Positions 1 through 7,911 of a stretch of DNA of 64,000 nt are shown here, piece by piece. The position numbers and the translations under genes were made by a program. Numbering within the stretch: position 1 is the first letter of the stretch; each line of letters begins with the position of its first letter. The DNA is from JAODBJ01 sp963782465. GTDB taxonomy: Bacteria; Actinomycetota; Acidimicrobiia; IMCC26256; PALSA-610. Location of the stretch: NCBI GenBank assembly GCA_963782465.1, contig CAWAJR010000006.1:186001-250000 (forward strand), given 5' to 3'. The notes beneath the pieces are model-generated. The model saw only the letters and a program-made list of their open reading frames with translations, searched no databases and had not been told where the DNA came from.

Positions 1-1
1 G

Positions 2-859
2 TGCGACACCGAGGAGACCGCCCCGTCGGCCGGGTTGCGGGTGCACACGGAGAAGATCGAGTCGCGGCCCGACGGCAACACGATCAACCTGCAGGTGATC
101 CGCCCCGACACGAGCGAGACGGTTGCGTGCGTGTACTACATCCACGGCGGCGGCATGGCGATGTTGTCGTGCTACGACGGCATGTACCGCGGCTGGGGCA
201 AGGTGATCGCCGCCAAGGGCGTGGCCGTCGTGATGGTCGACTTCCGCAACTCGGTCACGCCCTCGTCGGTGCCGGAGGTCGCGCCGTTCCCCGCTGGGTT
301 GAACGACTGCGTCTCCGGGTTGCGTTGGGTCGTCGCGAACGCGGCGCACCTCAACATCGATCCCGCGCGCATCATCGTCGCCGGTGAGAGCGGTGGCGGG
401 AACCTCACCCTGGCCACCGGCCTGAAGTTGAAGCGCGACGGCGACCTCGGCCTCGTCAAGGGCCTCTACGCGCTGTGCCCCTACATCGCGGGCGAGTGGC
501 CGCGGCCGGAGAACCCGTCGTCGAGCGAGAACGAAGGCATCCTGCTCACCCTCCACAACAACCGCGGGGCGATGGGCTACGGGATCGAGGCCTTCCGCGA
601 ACGCAACCCGCTCGCGTGGCCGTCGTTCGCGACCATCGACGACGTGAAGGGCTTCCCGCCGACCGTGATCAACGTCAACGAGTGCGATCCGCTGCGCGAC
701 GAGGGCATCGGCTTCTACCGGCTGCTCCTCGAAGCCGGCGTGGCCGCGCGCTGCCGCCAGATGATGGGCACCACGCACGGCGCCGAGATCATGCTCTTCG
801 CCTGCCCCGACGTCAGTCACGACACCGCGCGCGACATCGCGGCCTTCTGTCGCGACTGA
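2..859 (+). CDS. alpha/beta hydrolase (HSL-type esterase), 5-prime partial
   Basis: Carboxylesterase or acetyl-esterase-like hydrolase of the hormone-sensitive lipase family. Counting from an in-frame TTG at base 35, the oxyanion motif HGGG lies at residues 37-40, the nucleophile elbow GESGG has Ser near 119, and the acid and base are the Asp of NECDP (about 218) and the His of GTTHG (about 248). The frame stays open to the window edge (preceding residues CDTEETAPSAG), so the true start is probably upstream and the TTG is only the first start inside the window. It lies 60 bases upstream of a crotonase on the same strand. The substrate is unknown. Confidence 0.85.
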   Translation, partial: CDTEETAPSAGLRVHTEKIESRPDGNTINLQVIRPDTSETVACVYYIHGGGMAMLSCYDGMYRGWGKVIAAKGVAVVMVDFRNSVTPSSVPEVAPFPAGLNDCVSGLRWVVANAAHLNIDPARIIVAGESGGGNLTLATGLKLKRDGDLGLVKGLYALCPYIAGEWPRPENPSSSENEGILLTLHNNRGAMGYGIEAFRERNPLAWPSFATIDDVKGFPPTVINVNECDPLRDEGIGFYRLLLEAGVAARCRQMMGTTHGAEIMLFACPDVSHDTARDIAAFCRD

Positions 860-894
860 CACCACGAGCGGCCGGGCCGTCGCTGGTGCCGTGG

Positions 895-909
895 TGACAC
901 GACTGTTAG
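895..909. promoter_or_regulatory. putative operator, TAACR-N4-YGTCA dyad (site 1)
   Basis: TGACACGACTGTTAG, the reverse complement of CTAACAGTCGTGTCA. It ends 10 bases before the ATG of the crotonase at 920, so a bound protein would block the start of the following operon. It is one of seven matching sites in this window. The role is inferred from recurrence and position only. Confidence 0.5.
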
Positions 910-919
910 CTTCCGTGCC

Positions 920-1732
920 ATGCCCGACTACGAAACGCTGCTGGTCACCAAGGACGACGGGATCGCGTGGGTCTCGCTGAACCGGCCCGAGGTCCGGAAC
1001 GCGTTCAACCGCCAGATGCAGACCGAGTTGCACGACCTGTGGCACGCGTTCCGTTACGACGACGACGTGCGTTGCGTCGTGTTGACCGGCGAAGGTGCGG
1101 CGTTCTGCACCGGCATCGACCGTACGGAAGCGATGTCGGACGACGCGAGGGAACAAGACTTCTTCTCCGCGTACCCGACGCCATGGACCTACGACGATCC
1201 GGGCGGGATGCTCGGGCCGAAATCGTGCGACCTCTGGAAGCCCGTGATCGCGGCGGTGCACGGCATGGCCTGCGGCGGCGCGTTCTACATGCTCGGCGAG
1301 ACGGAGTTCATCATCGCCGCCGACGACGCGGTGTTCTTCGACCCGCACGTGAGCTACGGGATGACCGCGGCGTTCGAGCCGATCCAGATGCTGGCGAAGA
1401 TGCCATTGCCCGAGGTCATGCGCATGTCGCTGCTCGGTGTGCACGAGCGCCTGTCGGCCGAGCGCGCCCGTGAGATCGGCCTCGTCACCGAAGTCGTTCC
1501 CCGGGCCGAGCTTCGCGACCGGGCCGGGTGGGCCGCGCGCGTGATCGCCGACTCGCCTCCACTCGTCGTGCAGGGAACCATGCGCGCGCTGTGGACCGCG
1601 AACGAAGTCTCGCGTTCGCAGGCCCTGGGTGTCGCCAGCCTGTTCACCCGCATCGGCTCCGATCCCGACGCGTTCACGGCCGGCCAGGCGCGGTTCGCCT
1701 CGGGCCAGCGCCCGCAGTGGCACCTTCGCTGA
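920..1732 (+). CDS. enoyl-CoA hydratase/isomerase family protein
   Basis: Crotonase-fold protein of 270 residues, expected to hydrate or isomerise an enoyl-CoA thioester in the cytosol. The N-terminal strand reads VSLNRPEVRNAFN, the first oxyanion-hole segment contains FCTGID and the second HGMACGGAF. Where the classical hydratase has a PE motif with catalytic Glu it has DPHVSYGM, so it may be an isomerase, hydrolase or atypical hydratase. ATG start. It begins a same-strand run with epoxide hydrolase, SDR, molybdenum hydroxylase, P450 and TetR, and has an operator-like dyad just upstream. Confidence 0.85.
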   Translation: MPDYETLLVTKDDGIAWVSLNRPEVRNAFNRQMQTELHDLWHAFRYDDDVRCVVLTGEGAAFCTGIDRTEAMSDDAREQDFFSAYPTPWTYDDPGGMLGPKSCDLWKPVIAAVHGMACGGAFYMLGETEFIIAADDAVFFDPHVSYGMTAAFEPIQMLAKMPLPEVMRMSLLGVHERLSAERAREIGLVTEVVPRAELRDRAGWAARVIADSPPLVVQGTMRALWTANEVSRSQALGVASLFTRIGSDPDAFTAGQARFASGQRPQWHLR

Positions 1733-1751
1733 GCCGCGGGCCGTCACCACG

Positions 1752-2888
1752 ATGAGCGACCAGGTCGAACGATTCGAGATCCGCGTCGACGACGCCGTCC
1801 TCGACGACCTGCGCCGGCGTCTCTCCCACACGCGCGTCCCCGACCAGATCGAGGGCACCGGCTGGGAGTACGGCATCCCGGCCGAGTACCTCGCCGAGCT
1901 CGTCGGCTACTGGCGCGACACCTACGACTGGCGCGCGCAGGAGGCGCAGCTCAACGAGTTCGCGCACTTCCGAACGGTGATCGACGGCCAGTCGGTCCAT
2001 TTCGTCGACGCGCGCTCGCCGCACGACGGCGCCTTCCCGTTGCTCCTCACCCACGGTTGGCCCGGGTCGATCGTCGAGTTCCTGCGCGTCATCCCGATGC
2101 TGACGCACCCGGAGGCCCACGGCGGGGATGCGGCCGACGCGTTCCACGTGATCGCGCCGTCACTCCCCGGTTACGGCTTTTCCGAACCGACGCGGACGCG
2201 CGGCTGGGACGTGCCGCGCATCGCGCGCGCGTTCATGGCTTTGATGGCCCGTGTCGGCTACCGCCGTTACGGCGCGCAGGGTGGCGACTGGGGTGCACAG
2301 GTCGCGACCCGGATCGGGGCACTCGACCCGCAACACTGCGCGGCAATCCATTGCAACATGCCGATCGCCGACCGGCCCGACGAACCGGTCGAGCTCTCGG
2401 CCGACGACAAGGCGGGGCTCGCGGCGCTGGCCGCCTTCGCGCGCGAGGAGTCGGGCTACGCGCTCGAACAATCGACGAAGCCGCAAACGCTCGGTGTCGC
2501 GCTCAACGATTCGCCCGCCGGACTGCTCGCGTGGGTTGTCGAGAAGTTCCGCACGTGGAGCGATTGCGACGGTCATCCCGAGAACGTCTTCACGCGCGAC
2601 GAGCTCCTGACCAACGTCACGACGTACTGGGTGACGGGAACGATCACGTCGTCCGCGCGCCTGTACTGGGAGCACATGCACAGCGCGGAGGCCCAGCTGC
2701 CGGTGACGGTGCCCACGGGCATCGCGCGCTACCCCAAGGAGATCCTGCGCTACCCGCGCCCGTGGGTCGAGCGCGCCTACAACGTCACCTACTGGGCCGA
2801 CATGCCGCGCGGCGGTCACTTCGCCGCGATGGAGCAGCCCGAACTGTTCGCCGCCGACCTGCGCGCCTTCTTCCGCACCGTGCGCTGA
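1752..2888 (+). CDS. epoxide hydrolase (EHN domain, alpha/beta hydrolase)
   Basis: Hydrolyses an epoxide to a vicinal diol. At 378 residues it has the usual length of the microsomal-type family: an N-terminal EHN segment (residues 5-110), the oxyanion motif HGWPG at 101-105, nucleophilic Asp179 in GGDWG and a C-terminal GGHFAAMEQP with the catalytic His. The ATG at 1752 is chosen because translation from there matches the family N-terminus; the frame is open further upstream but that part overlaps the crotonase. A P450 in the same operon could make the epoxide, which is an inference from context. Confidence 0.9.
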   Translation: MSDQVERFEIRVDDAVLDDLRRRLSHTRVPDQIEGTGWEYGIPAEYLAELVGYWRDTYDWRAQEAQLNEFAHFRTVIDGQSVHFVDARSPHDGAFPLLLTHGWPGSIVEFLRVIPMLTHPEAHGGDAADAFHVIAPSLPGYGFSEPTRTRGWDVPRIARAFMALMARVGYRRYGAQGGDWGAQVATRIGALDPQHCAAIHCNMPIADRPDEPVELSADDKAGLAALAAFAREESGYALEQSTKPQTLGVALNDSPAGLLAWVVEKFRTWSDCDGHPENVFTRDELLTNVTTYWVTGTITSSARLYWEHMHSAEAQLPVTVPTGIARYPKEILRYPRPWVERAYNVTYWADMPRGGHFAAMEQPELFAADLRAFFRTVR

Positions 2889-2907
2889 CGGTTGCCGCTC
2901 CGGCGCT

Positions 2908-2933
2908 ATTCGTGCCATGATGCTGGCACGAAT
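2908..2933. repeat. perfect 9-8-9 inverted repeat, operator-like
   Basis: ATTCGTGCC and GGCACGAAT are perfect reverse complements separated by 8 bases, in the 97-base gap between the epoxide hydrolase stop and the SDR start. It could be an operator for an internal promoter or an RNA hairpin between cistrons. There is no T-run after it, so an intrinsic terminator is less likely. Confidence 0.45.
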
Positions 2934-2985
2934 TTGCGGACCGCGGCCGCCGGCCCGCGGACGGCGGCGAGACGGGGGACGGCCG

Positions 2986-3726
2986 ATGGGCCTGTTGGAC
3001 GGAAAGGTCGCCGTGATCACCGGCGCCGGATCGGGCATGGCGAAGGCGTCGGTCAAGGCGTTCGTGCGTGAGGGCGCGCAGGTGGTCGCCGCCGACATCA
3101 GCGGTGCGGAACAGGACACCGCGAGCGAGGTCGGCACCGGCGTCGTGGCGGTTCACTGCGACGTCACGAAGGAAGCCGACGTCGAAGCCGCGGTGCAAAC
3201 CGCGGTCTCGCAGTTCGGCCGGCTCGACGCGGTCCTGAACGTGGCCGGTATCGCGGAGGGCGTGATGCTGTCCGACATCACGATGGAGCACTACGACCGA
3301 ACGATGGACATCGACCTGCGCGGCGTCCTGCTCGGCATGAAGCACGGCATCCGCGCCATGCTCGCGGCCCGCAGCGGCGGCACGATCGTCAACTGGTCGT
3401 CGATCGGCGGCCTCAACGCGTCTCCCGCGACCGCGGTGTACTCGGCGGCGAAAGCCGGCGTCATCGCGCTCACCAAGGCGGCGGCGGTCGAGTACGGGCG
3501 CAGGAACATCCGGGTCAATGCCATCTGTCCCGGCTTCATCAAGACCGAGATCATGGGCGCGACCCTCGACCAGTTCCCCGGTGCGTCCGACAACACGCCC
3601 CTGCGGCGGCTCGGCCAGGCCCACGAGGTCGCCGAGGTGGCCACGTTCCTCGCGTCCGATCGGGCATCGTTCGTGACCGGGGCCGTCATCCCCGTCGACG
3701 GCGGCCGCTCCGTCCTGATGGCGTGA
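2986..3726 (+). CDS. SDR family NAD(P)-dependent oxidoreductase
   Basis: Short-chain dehydrogenase of 246 residues, likely a hydroxyacyl-CoA or alcohol dehydrogenase. Nucleotide-binding motif TGAGSGM (near residue 13), NVAG, catalytic Ser in NWSSIGG, YSAAK and a C-terminal IPVDGG are all present. The glycine motif has Met-Ala where most family members have Ile-Gly. The ATG at 2986 follows a purine-rich GGGGGA and gives the standard MGLLDGKVAVITG start; the upstream ATG at 2917 falls in an inverted repeat. It precedes the molybdenum hydroxylase by 6 bases. Confidence 0.9.
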   Translation: MGLLDGKVAVITGAGSGMAKASVKAFVREGAQVVAADISGAEQDTASEVGTGVVAVHCDVTKEADVEAAVQTAVSQFGRLDAVLNVAGIAEGVMLSDITMEHYDRTMDIDLRGVLLGMKHGIRAMLAARSGGTIVNWSSIGGLNASPATAVYSAAKAGVIALTKAAAVEYGRRNIRVNAICPGFIKTEIMGATLDQFPGASDNTPLRRLGQAHEVAEVATFLASDRASFVTGAVIPVDGGRSVLMA

Positions 3727-3732
3727 GCACGC

Positions 3733-6057
3733 ATGCCTGACGCGTCTCGCTACGTCGGCGCCAGGATCAACCGGGCCGAGGATGCCCGTCTGCTCACCGG
3801 CCACGGCACGTTCGTCGACGACATCGTGCTGCCCGGGATGCTCCACGCCACGTTCGTCCGTAGCCCGTTCGCGCGGGCGGCGGTACGCGCCATCGACACG
3901 ACCGCGGCGCTCGCCGCGCCGGGCGTGCACTTCGTGTTCACCGCGGCCGATCTCAACGCCGATGTCAAGGAGCAGTGGCACACCTCCGTCGGCCCCGCGA
4001 GCCCCGAAACGCCGCGGCCGCCGCTCGCCGACGACGAGGTCCGCTTCGTCGGCGACCCGGTCGCGCTGGTCGTCGCCGAGAGCCGCGCCCTCGGCGTCGA
4101 CGCGGCCGAACTCGTCGACGTCGACTACGAGCCGCTGCCCGCGGTGGTCGACTACACGACCGCCGAGGAGTCCGACCAGCTCGTCCACGCAAGCCATGGT
4201 TCCAACCTGATCGGTGAGCTCGCCGGCCGGCCGGCCGCGGCGCTCGAAGCGGTGTTCGCCTCGTCGGCGCACGTAGTGCGCGAAACGGTTCGCCAGCAGG
4301 CGTGCGTGCCGGCACCGATCGAAGGACGGGGCCTGATCGTCGACGGTTCGAGCGCACCCGGCGACCTCACGATCTACGCCGCGACGCAGGCGCCGCACGA
4401 CGTGCGCCTCTTCTGCGCCCGCCTCCTCGGCATCCCCGAACATCGCATCCGGGTCGTCATGCGCGACACGGGCGGCGGCTTCGGCCAGAAGGTCATGGTG
4501 CAACGCGACGAGATGTGCCTCATGCTCGCCGCAGCGAAGGTCGGCGCACCGCTGAAGTGGGTCGAGGACCGCCGCGAGAACCTGCTCGCGGCGGGCAAGT
4601 CGCGCCTGGAGCACGGCACCGCGACGATGGGGTTCGACGCCGACGGGGCGATCACGGGGGCCTATCTCGACTTCGTCTCCGATTGCGGCGCCTACCCCAC
4701 CCCGTGGCCGGTCACGACCGCGGCGGCGGTCGGCATGCTGTTCCCCGGGCCGTACCGCGTGCCGCGCGCCGGGTTCACGACGAAGTGCATCTACACCAAC
4801 ACGGTGGGCCGCGCCGCGTACCGCGGGCCGTGGCAGTTCGAGACGCTGGCCCGCGAAGTGCTGCTCGACATCGCGGCCCGGCGCATGGGCGTCGACCCGG
4901 TCGAGCTGCGGCGCCGCAATCTCCTGCAACGCGACGAACTCCCCTACCGGAACCCGAACGGCATGGCCTACGACAGCATCTCGCCGGCCGAGACGTTCGA
5001 GCAGGCACTGGCGATGCTCGACTACGACGGCTTCCGCGCCGAGCAGGCCGCGGCACGCGCCGCGGGCCGTTATCTCGGCGTCGGCACGTCGAACTACGTC
5101 GAGCCGTCGACGCCGGGTTTCGGCAGCTACGGCACGGAGGCGGCGACGATCCGCATCGAGCCGTCGGGCAAGGTCAACGTGTACATCGCGGGCGGCTCAA
5201 CCGGGAACAGCATCGAGACGACGGTCGCCCAGCTCGCCGCCGACGCGCTCGGCGCCGACATCGACGACGTCCGCACGATCCAGGGCGACACGGCGGCCAC
5301 CGGGTTCGGCGCGGGCACGGCGGGGAGCCGTAGCGCTTCGATGACCGCCGGTGCGATCCGCGAAACCGCGACGGTCCTGCGCGATCGGGTCCGCGCCATC
5401 GCCGCGCACCGCCTCGAGGCCGCCGTCGACGACATCGAACTCGCCGGCAGCCGCGCGAGCGTTCGCGGCACGCCGTCGATCGGTATCTCGCTGGCCGAGA
5501 TCGCCGCGCTCAGCTACTTCGAAACGCACGCGTTGCCGCCGGGGGTGCCGCCGGGATTGGAGGCGAGCGCGCGCTACGCCGCGATGGCCGGTTCGATCTG
5601 GGTGAACGCCTCACACGTATGCACCTGTGAGGTCGATGTCGCTACCGGGCAGGTGCAGCTGTTGCGCTACATCGTCAGCGAGGACTGCGGCCCGATGATC
5701 AACCCCGACGTGGTCGAAGGCCAGATCGCCGGCGGTGTCGTGCAAGGCATCGGCGGTGCGCTCTTCGAGCACCTCGCGTGCGACGCCGACGGCAACCCGC
5801 TCGCGACGACCTTCGCCGACTATCTCGTGCCGAGCGCGGCCGAGGTACCCGCCATCGAGTTCGGGCACGTCGAGACGCCGAGCCCCGGGCCCGGCGGTTT
5901 CAAGGGCGTCGGCGAAGGCGGCGCGATCGGTGCGCCACCCGCCGTCGTCAACGCGGTCGCCGACGCGCTCGCGCCGTTCGACGTGACGGTCACCGACCTG
6001 CCCCTCAGCCCGTCCCGGATCATGGCCCTGCTCCAACACCGAGGTGATGCGAAGTGA
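3733..6057 (+). CDS. xanthine dehydrogenase/CoxL-family molybdopterin-binding subunit
   Basis: Large subunit of a molybdenum hydroxylase, 774 residues, full length for the family. It has the N-terminal a/b hammerhead domain (GARINRAEDARLLTGHG), the cofactor-binding GGGFGQK (about 246-252) and the GVGEGG loop with catalytic Glu (about 724). The active-site loop reads AYRGPW (about 360), not the AYRCSFR of true CO dehydrogenase, so this is not a CO oxidiser by that criterion. The FeS and FAD subunit genes that normally accompany it are absent from the window. Its stop overlaps the P450 start by 4 bases. Substrate unknown; hydroxylation of a ring or acyl substrate is likely. Confidence 0.88.
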   Translation: MPDASRYVGARINRAEDARLLTGHGTFVDDIVLPGMLHATFVRSPFARAAVRAIDTTAALAAPGVHFVFTAADLNADVKEQWHTSVGPASPETPRPPLADDEVRFVGDPVALVVAESRALGVDAAELVDVDYEPLPAVVDYTTAEESDQLVHASHGSNLIGELAGRPAAALEAVFASSAHVVRETVRQQACVPAPIEGRGLIVDGSSAPGDLTIYAATQAPHDVRLFCARLLGIPEHRIRVVMRDTGGGFGQKVMVQRDEMCLMLAAAKVGAPLKWVEDRRENLLAAGKSRLEHGTATMGFDADGAITGAYLDFVSDCGAYPTPWPVTTAAAVGMLFPGPYRVPRAGFTTKCIYTNTVGRAAYRGPWQFETLAREVLLDIAARRMGVDPVELRRRNLLQRDELPYRNPNGMAYDSISPAETFEQALAMLDYDGFRAEQAAARAAGRYLGVGTSNYVEPSTPGFGSYGTEAATIRIEPSGKVNVYIAGGSTGNSIETTVAQLAADALGADIDDVRTIQGDTAATGFGAGTAGSRSASMTAGAIRETATVLRDRVRAIAAHRLEAAVDDIELAGSRASVRGTPSIGISLAEIAALSYFETHALPPGVPPGLEASARYAAMAGSIWVNASHVCTCEVDVATGQVQLLRYIVSEDCGPMINPDVVEGQIAGGVVQGIGGALFEHLACDADGNPLATTFADYLVPSAAEVPAIEFGHVETPSPGPGGFKGVGEGGAIGAPPAVVNAVADALAPFDVTVTDLPLSPSRIMALLQHRGDAK

Positions 6058-7253
6058 CTGCGATCGACACGGCCGGCGTGTACTACGACCCGTACGACGC
6101 CGACATCGACGCCGACCCGTACCCCGTGTACCGGCGGCTGCGCGAAGAAGCACCGCTCTACTACAACGAGAAGTACGACTTCTACGCGGTCAGCCGGTAC
6201 GACGACGTCGAACGCGGCCTCGTCGACGCGAAGCGCTTCATCTCGAGCCACGGCGGCATCCTCGAACTGATCAAGGCGAACGTCGAGATGCCGCCGGGCA
6301 CGCTCATCTTCGAGGACCCTCCCATCCACAGTCTCCACCGGAGCCTGCTGTCGCGCGTGTTCACGCCGAGGCGGGTCGCCGCGCTCGAACCGAAGATCCG
6401 CGAGTTCTGCGCGCAGAGCCTCGATCCGCTCGTCGGCGGCGGCGGGTTCGATTTCATCGCCGACCTCGGCGCGCAGATGCCCATGCGCGTGATCGGCATG
6501 CTCTTCGGCATCCCCGAAGAGGACCAGGCCGCGATCCGCGAAGGCGCCGACGCGAACCTGCGCACCGAGGCCGGCAAGCCGATGAAGGTCGCGAAGAAAC
6601 CCACCTTCGGCAGCGAGATGTTCGCCGACTACATCGACTGGCGCATCAAGCACCCGTCCGACGATCTGATGACCGACCTGCTCCAGGCGGAGTTCGAAGA
6701 CGAGACGGGCACGACCCGGCGCCTCACACGCGAGGAGGCGCTCCTCTACACGACGGTCGTCGCGGGCGCCGGCAACGAGACGACGACACGCCTGATCGGG
6801 TGGGCCGGCAAGGTACTGGCCGAGCATCCCGATCAGCGGCGCGAACTGGTCGAGGACCGCTCGCTGATCCCGAACGCGATCGAGGAACTCTTGCGTTACG
6901 AACCACCGGGCCCGGCGGTGGCACGCTACGTCGCCGAAGACGTCGAGTTGTACGGCCGCACGGTCCCGGAAGGCAGCGCGATCCTGTTCATCGTGGCCGC
7001 GGCCAATCGCGACGAACGTCGCTATCCCGACCCCGATCGTTTCGACATCCATCGCGAGATCGGCCAGCACCTCACGTTCGGGTACGGGATCCACTTCTGC
7101 CTCGGCGCCGCGCTCGCTCGCCTCGAAGGTCGCATCGCGCTCGACGAGGTGCTGCAACGGTTCCCCGAGTGGGAGATCGACATGAGCGGCGCCAAGCTCG
7201 CACCGACGTCGACGGTTCGGGGTTGGGAGACCCTCCCGGCGATCATCACGTGA
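6054..7253 (+). CDS. cytochrome P450
   Basis: Bacterial class I-type heme monooxygenase of 399 residues. The I-helix has AGNETTTR (about 240), the K-helix EELLR (about 276) and the heme-ligand loop FGYGIHFCLG with Cys near 347. The GTG start overlaps the upstream stop as GTGA, indicating translational coupling to the molybdenum hydroxylase. No ferredoxin or ferredoxin reductase gene lies nearby, so electrons must come from elsewhere in the genome. A role in hydroxylating the same substrate that the operon processes is inferred. Confidence 0.93.
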   Translation: MTAIDTAGVYYDPYDADIDADPYPVYRRLREEAPLYYNEKYDFYAVSRYDDVERGLVDAKRFISSHGGILELIKANVEMPPGTLIFEDPPIHSLHRSLLSRVFTPRRVAALEPKIREFCAQSLDPLVGGGGFDFIADLGAQMPMRVIGMLFGIPEEDQAAIREGADANLRTEAGKPMKVAKKPTFGSEMFADYIDWRIKHPSDDLMTDLLQAEFEDETGTTRRLTREEALLYTTVVAGAGNETTTRLIGWAGKVLAEHPDQRRELVEDRSLIPNAIEELLRYEPPGPAVARYVAEDVELYGRTVPEGSAILFIVAAANRDERRYPDPDRFDIHREIGQHLTFGYGIHFCLGAALARLEGRIALDEVLQRFPEWEIDMSGAKLAPTSTVRGWETLPAIIT

Positions 7254-7864
7254 CCGCGCTCCCCTCCGGTACCGGTCGCCGGCAGTACGACAACTCACTG
7301 CGTCGCGAGCGCGCCGCGCACACCCGGGAGCGCATCGTCACCGCCGGCGCGGAACTGTTGCGGTCATCATCGATCCGCGACTGGGGTGCGGTGACGATCC
7401 GTGCCGTCGCCGATCGGGCCGGTGTGAACGAACGGACCGTCTACCGGCATTTCGCCAACGAGCGGGCGTTGCGCGATGCGGTGATGCAGCGCCTCGAGGA
7501 AGACGCCGGCGTCGACCTCGCGTGGATGAACCTCGACGGCATCGCGGCCGCGACCGCCCGGATCTTCCAGCACGTCTCGGCGTACCCGCTCGAACCGCAC
7601 CCGCCGCTCGACCCGACGCTCGTCGAGGCGAACCGGCGGCAGCACGACGCGCTCCTCGCGGCGGTCGAGCAGGAAACGCCGGGTTGGCCGGCCGACGACC
7701 GCACGCTCGCGGCGGCGATGTTCGACGTGCTCTGGGCCGTCGGTTCCTACGAGCGGCTCGTCGTCGACTGGGACCTGGATCGCGAGCAGGCGATCCGGGC
7801 CGTCACGTGGGTGATCGGCCTCCTCGAAGCCGCCGTCCGTCGCGGCTCCCGCCCCCCGGCCTGA
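7250..7864 (+). CDS. TetR/AcrR family transcriptional regulator
   Basis: DNA-binding repressor of 204 residues. The N-terminal helix-turn-helix spans roughly residues 25-70 and includes TIRAVADRAGVNERTVYRHF; the rest is a helical ligand-binding domain. The GTG start overlaps the P450 stop by 4 bases, so it is the last gene of the operon starting at or before 920 and probably controls it. The effector is unknown. Confidence 0.9.
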   Translation: MTALPSGTGRRQYDNSLRRERAAHTRERIVTAGAELLRSSSIRDWGAVTIRAVADRAGVNERTVYRHFANERALRDAVMQRLEEDAGVDLAWMNLDGIAAATARIFQHVSAYPLEPHPPLDPTLVEANRRQHDALLAAVEQETPGWPADDRTLAAAMFDVLWAVGSYERLVVDWDLDREQAIRAVTWVIGLLEAAVRRGSRPPA

Positions 7865-7871
7865 ACCACAG

Positions 7872-7908
7872 GCGTCGCCCGACCGGAATTATTCCGGGCC
7901 GGCGACGC
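7872..7908. terminator. bidirectional hairpin terminator between convergent genes
   Basis: GCGTCGCC pairs with GGCGACGC and, inside, CCGGAAT pairs with ATTCCGG. It sits in the 47-base gap between the converging TetR (+) and flavin monooxygenase (-) genes. Confidence 0.65.
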
Positions 7909-7911
7909 ACG

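Noticed and set aside
2785..4929. 714-codon open frame on the minus strand
   Set aside because: It is antisense to the SDR and molybdenum hydroxylase and rich in Arg/Asp/Gly with no motif. Typical shadow of GC-rich codon use, like the long antisense frames at 16668-18077 and 60677-62551.
3733..6057. Possible aerobic CO dehydrogenase (CoxL form I)
   Set aside because: The loop AYRGPW lacks the Cys-containing AYRCSFR, and coxM and coxS are not present.
7250..7864. 606-codon frame joining P450 region and TetR (6044-7864)
   Set aside because: The first 400 codons are a shifted reading of the P450; only the part from GTG 7250 resembles a protein family.
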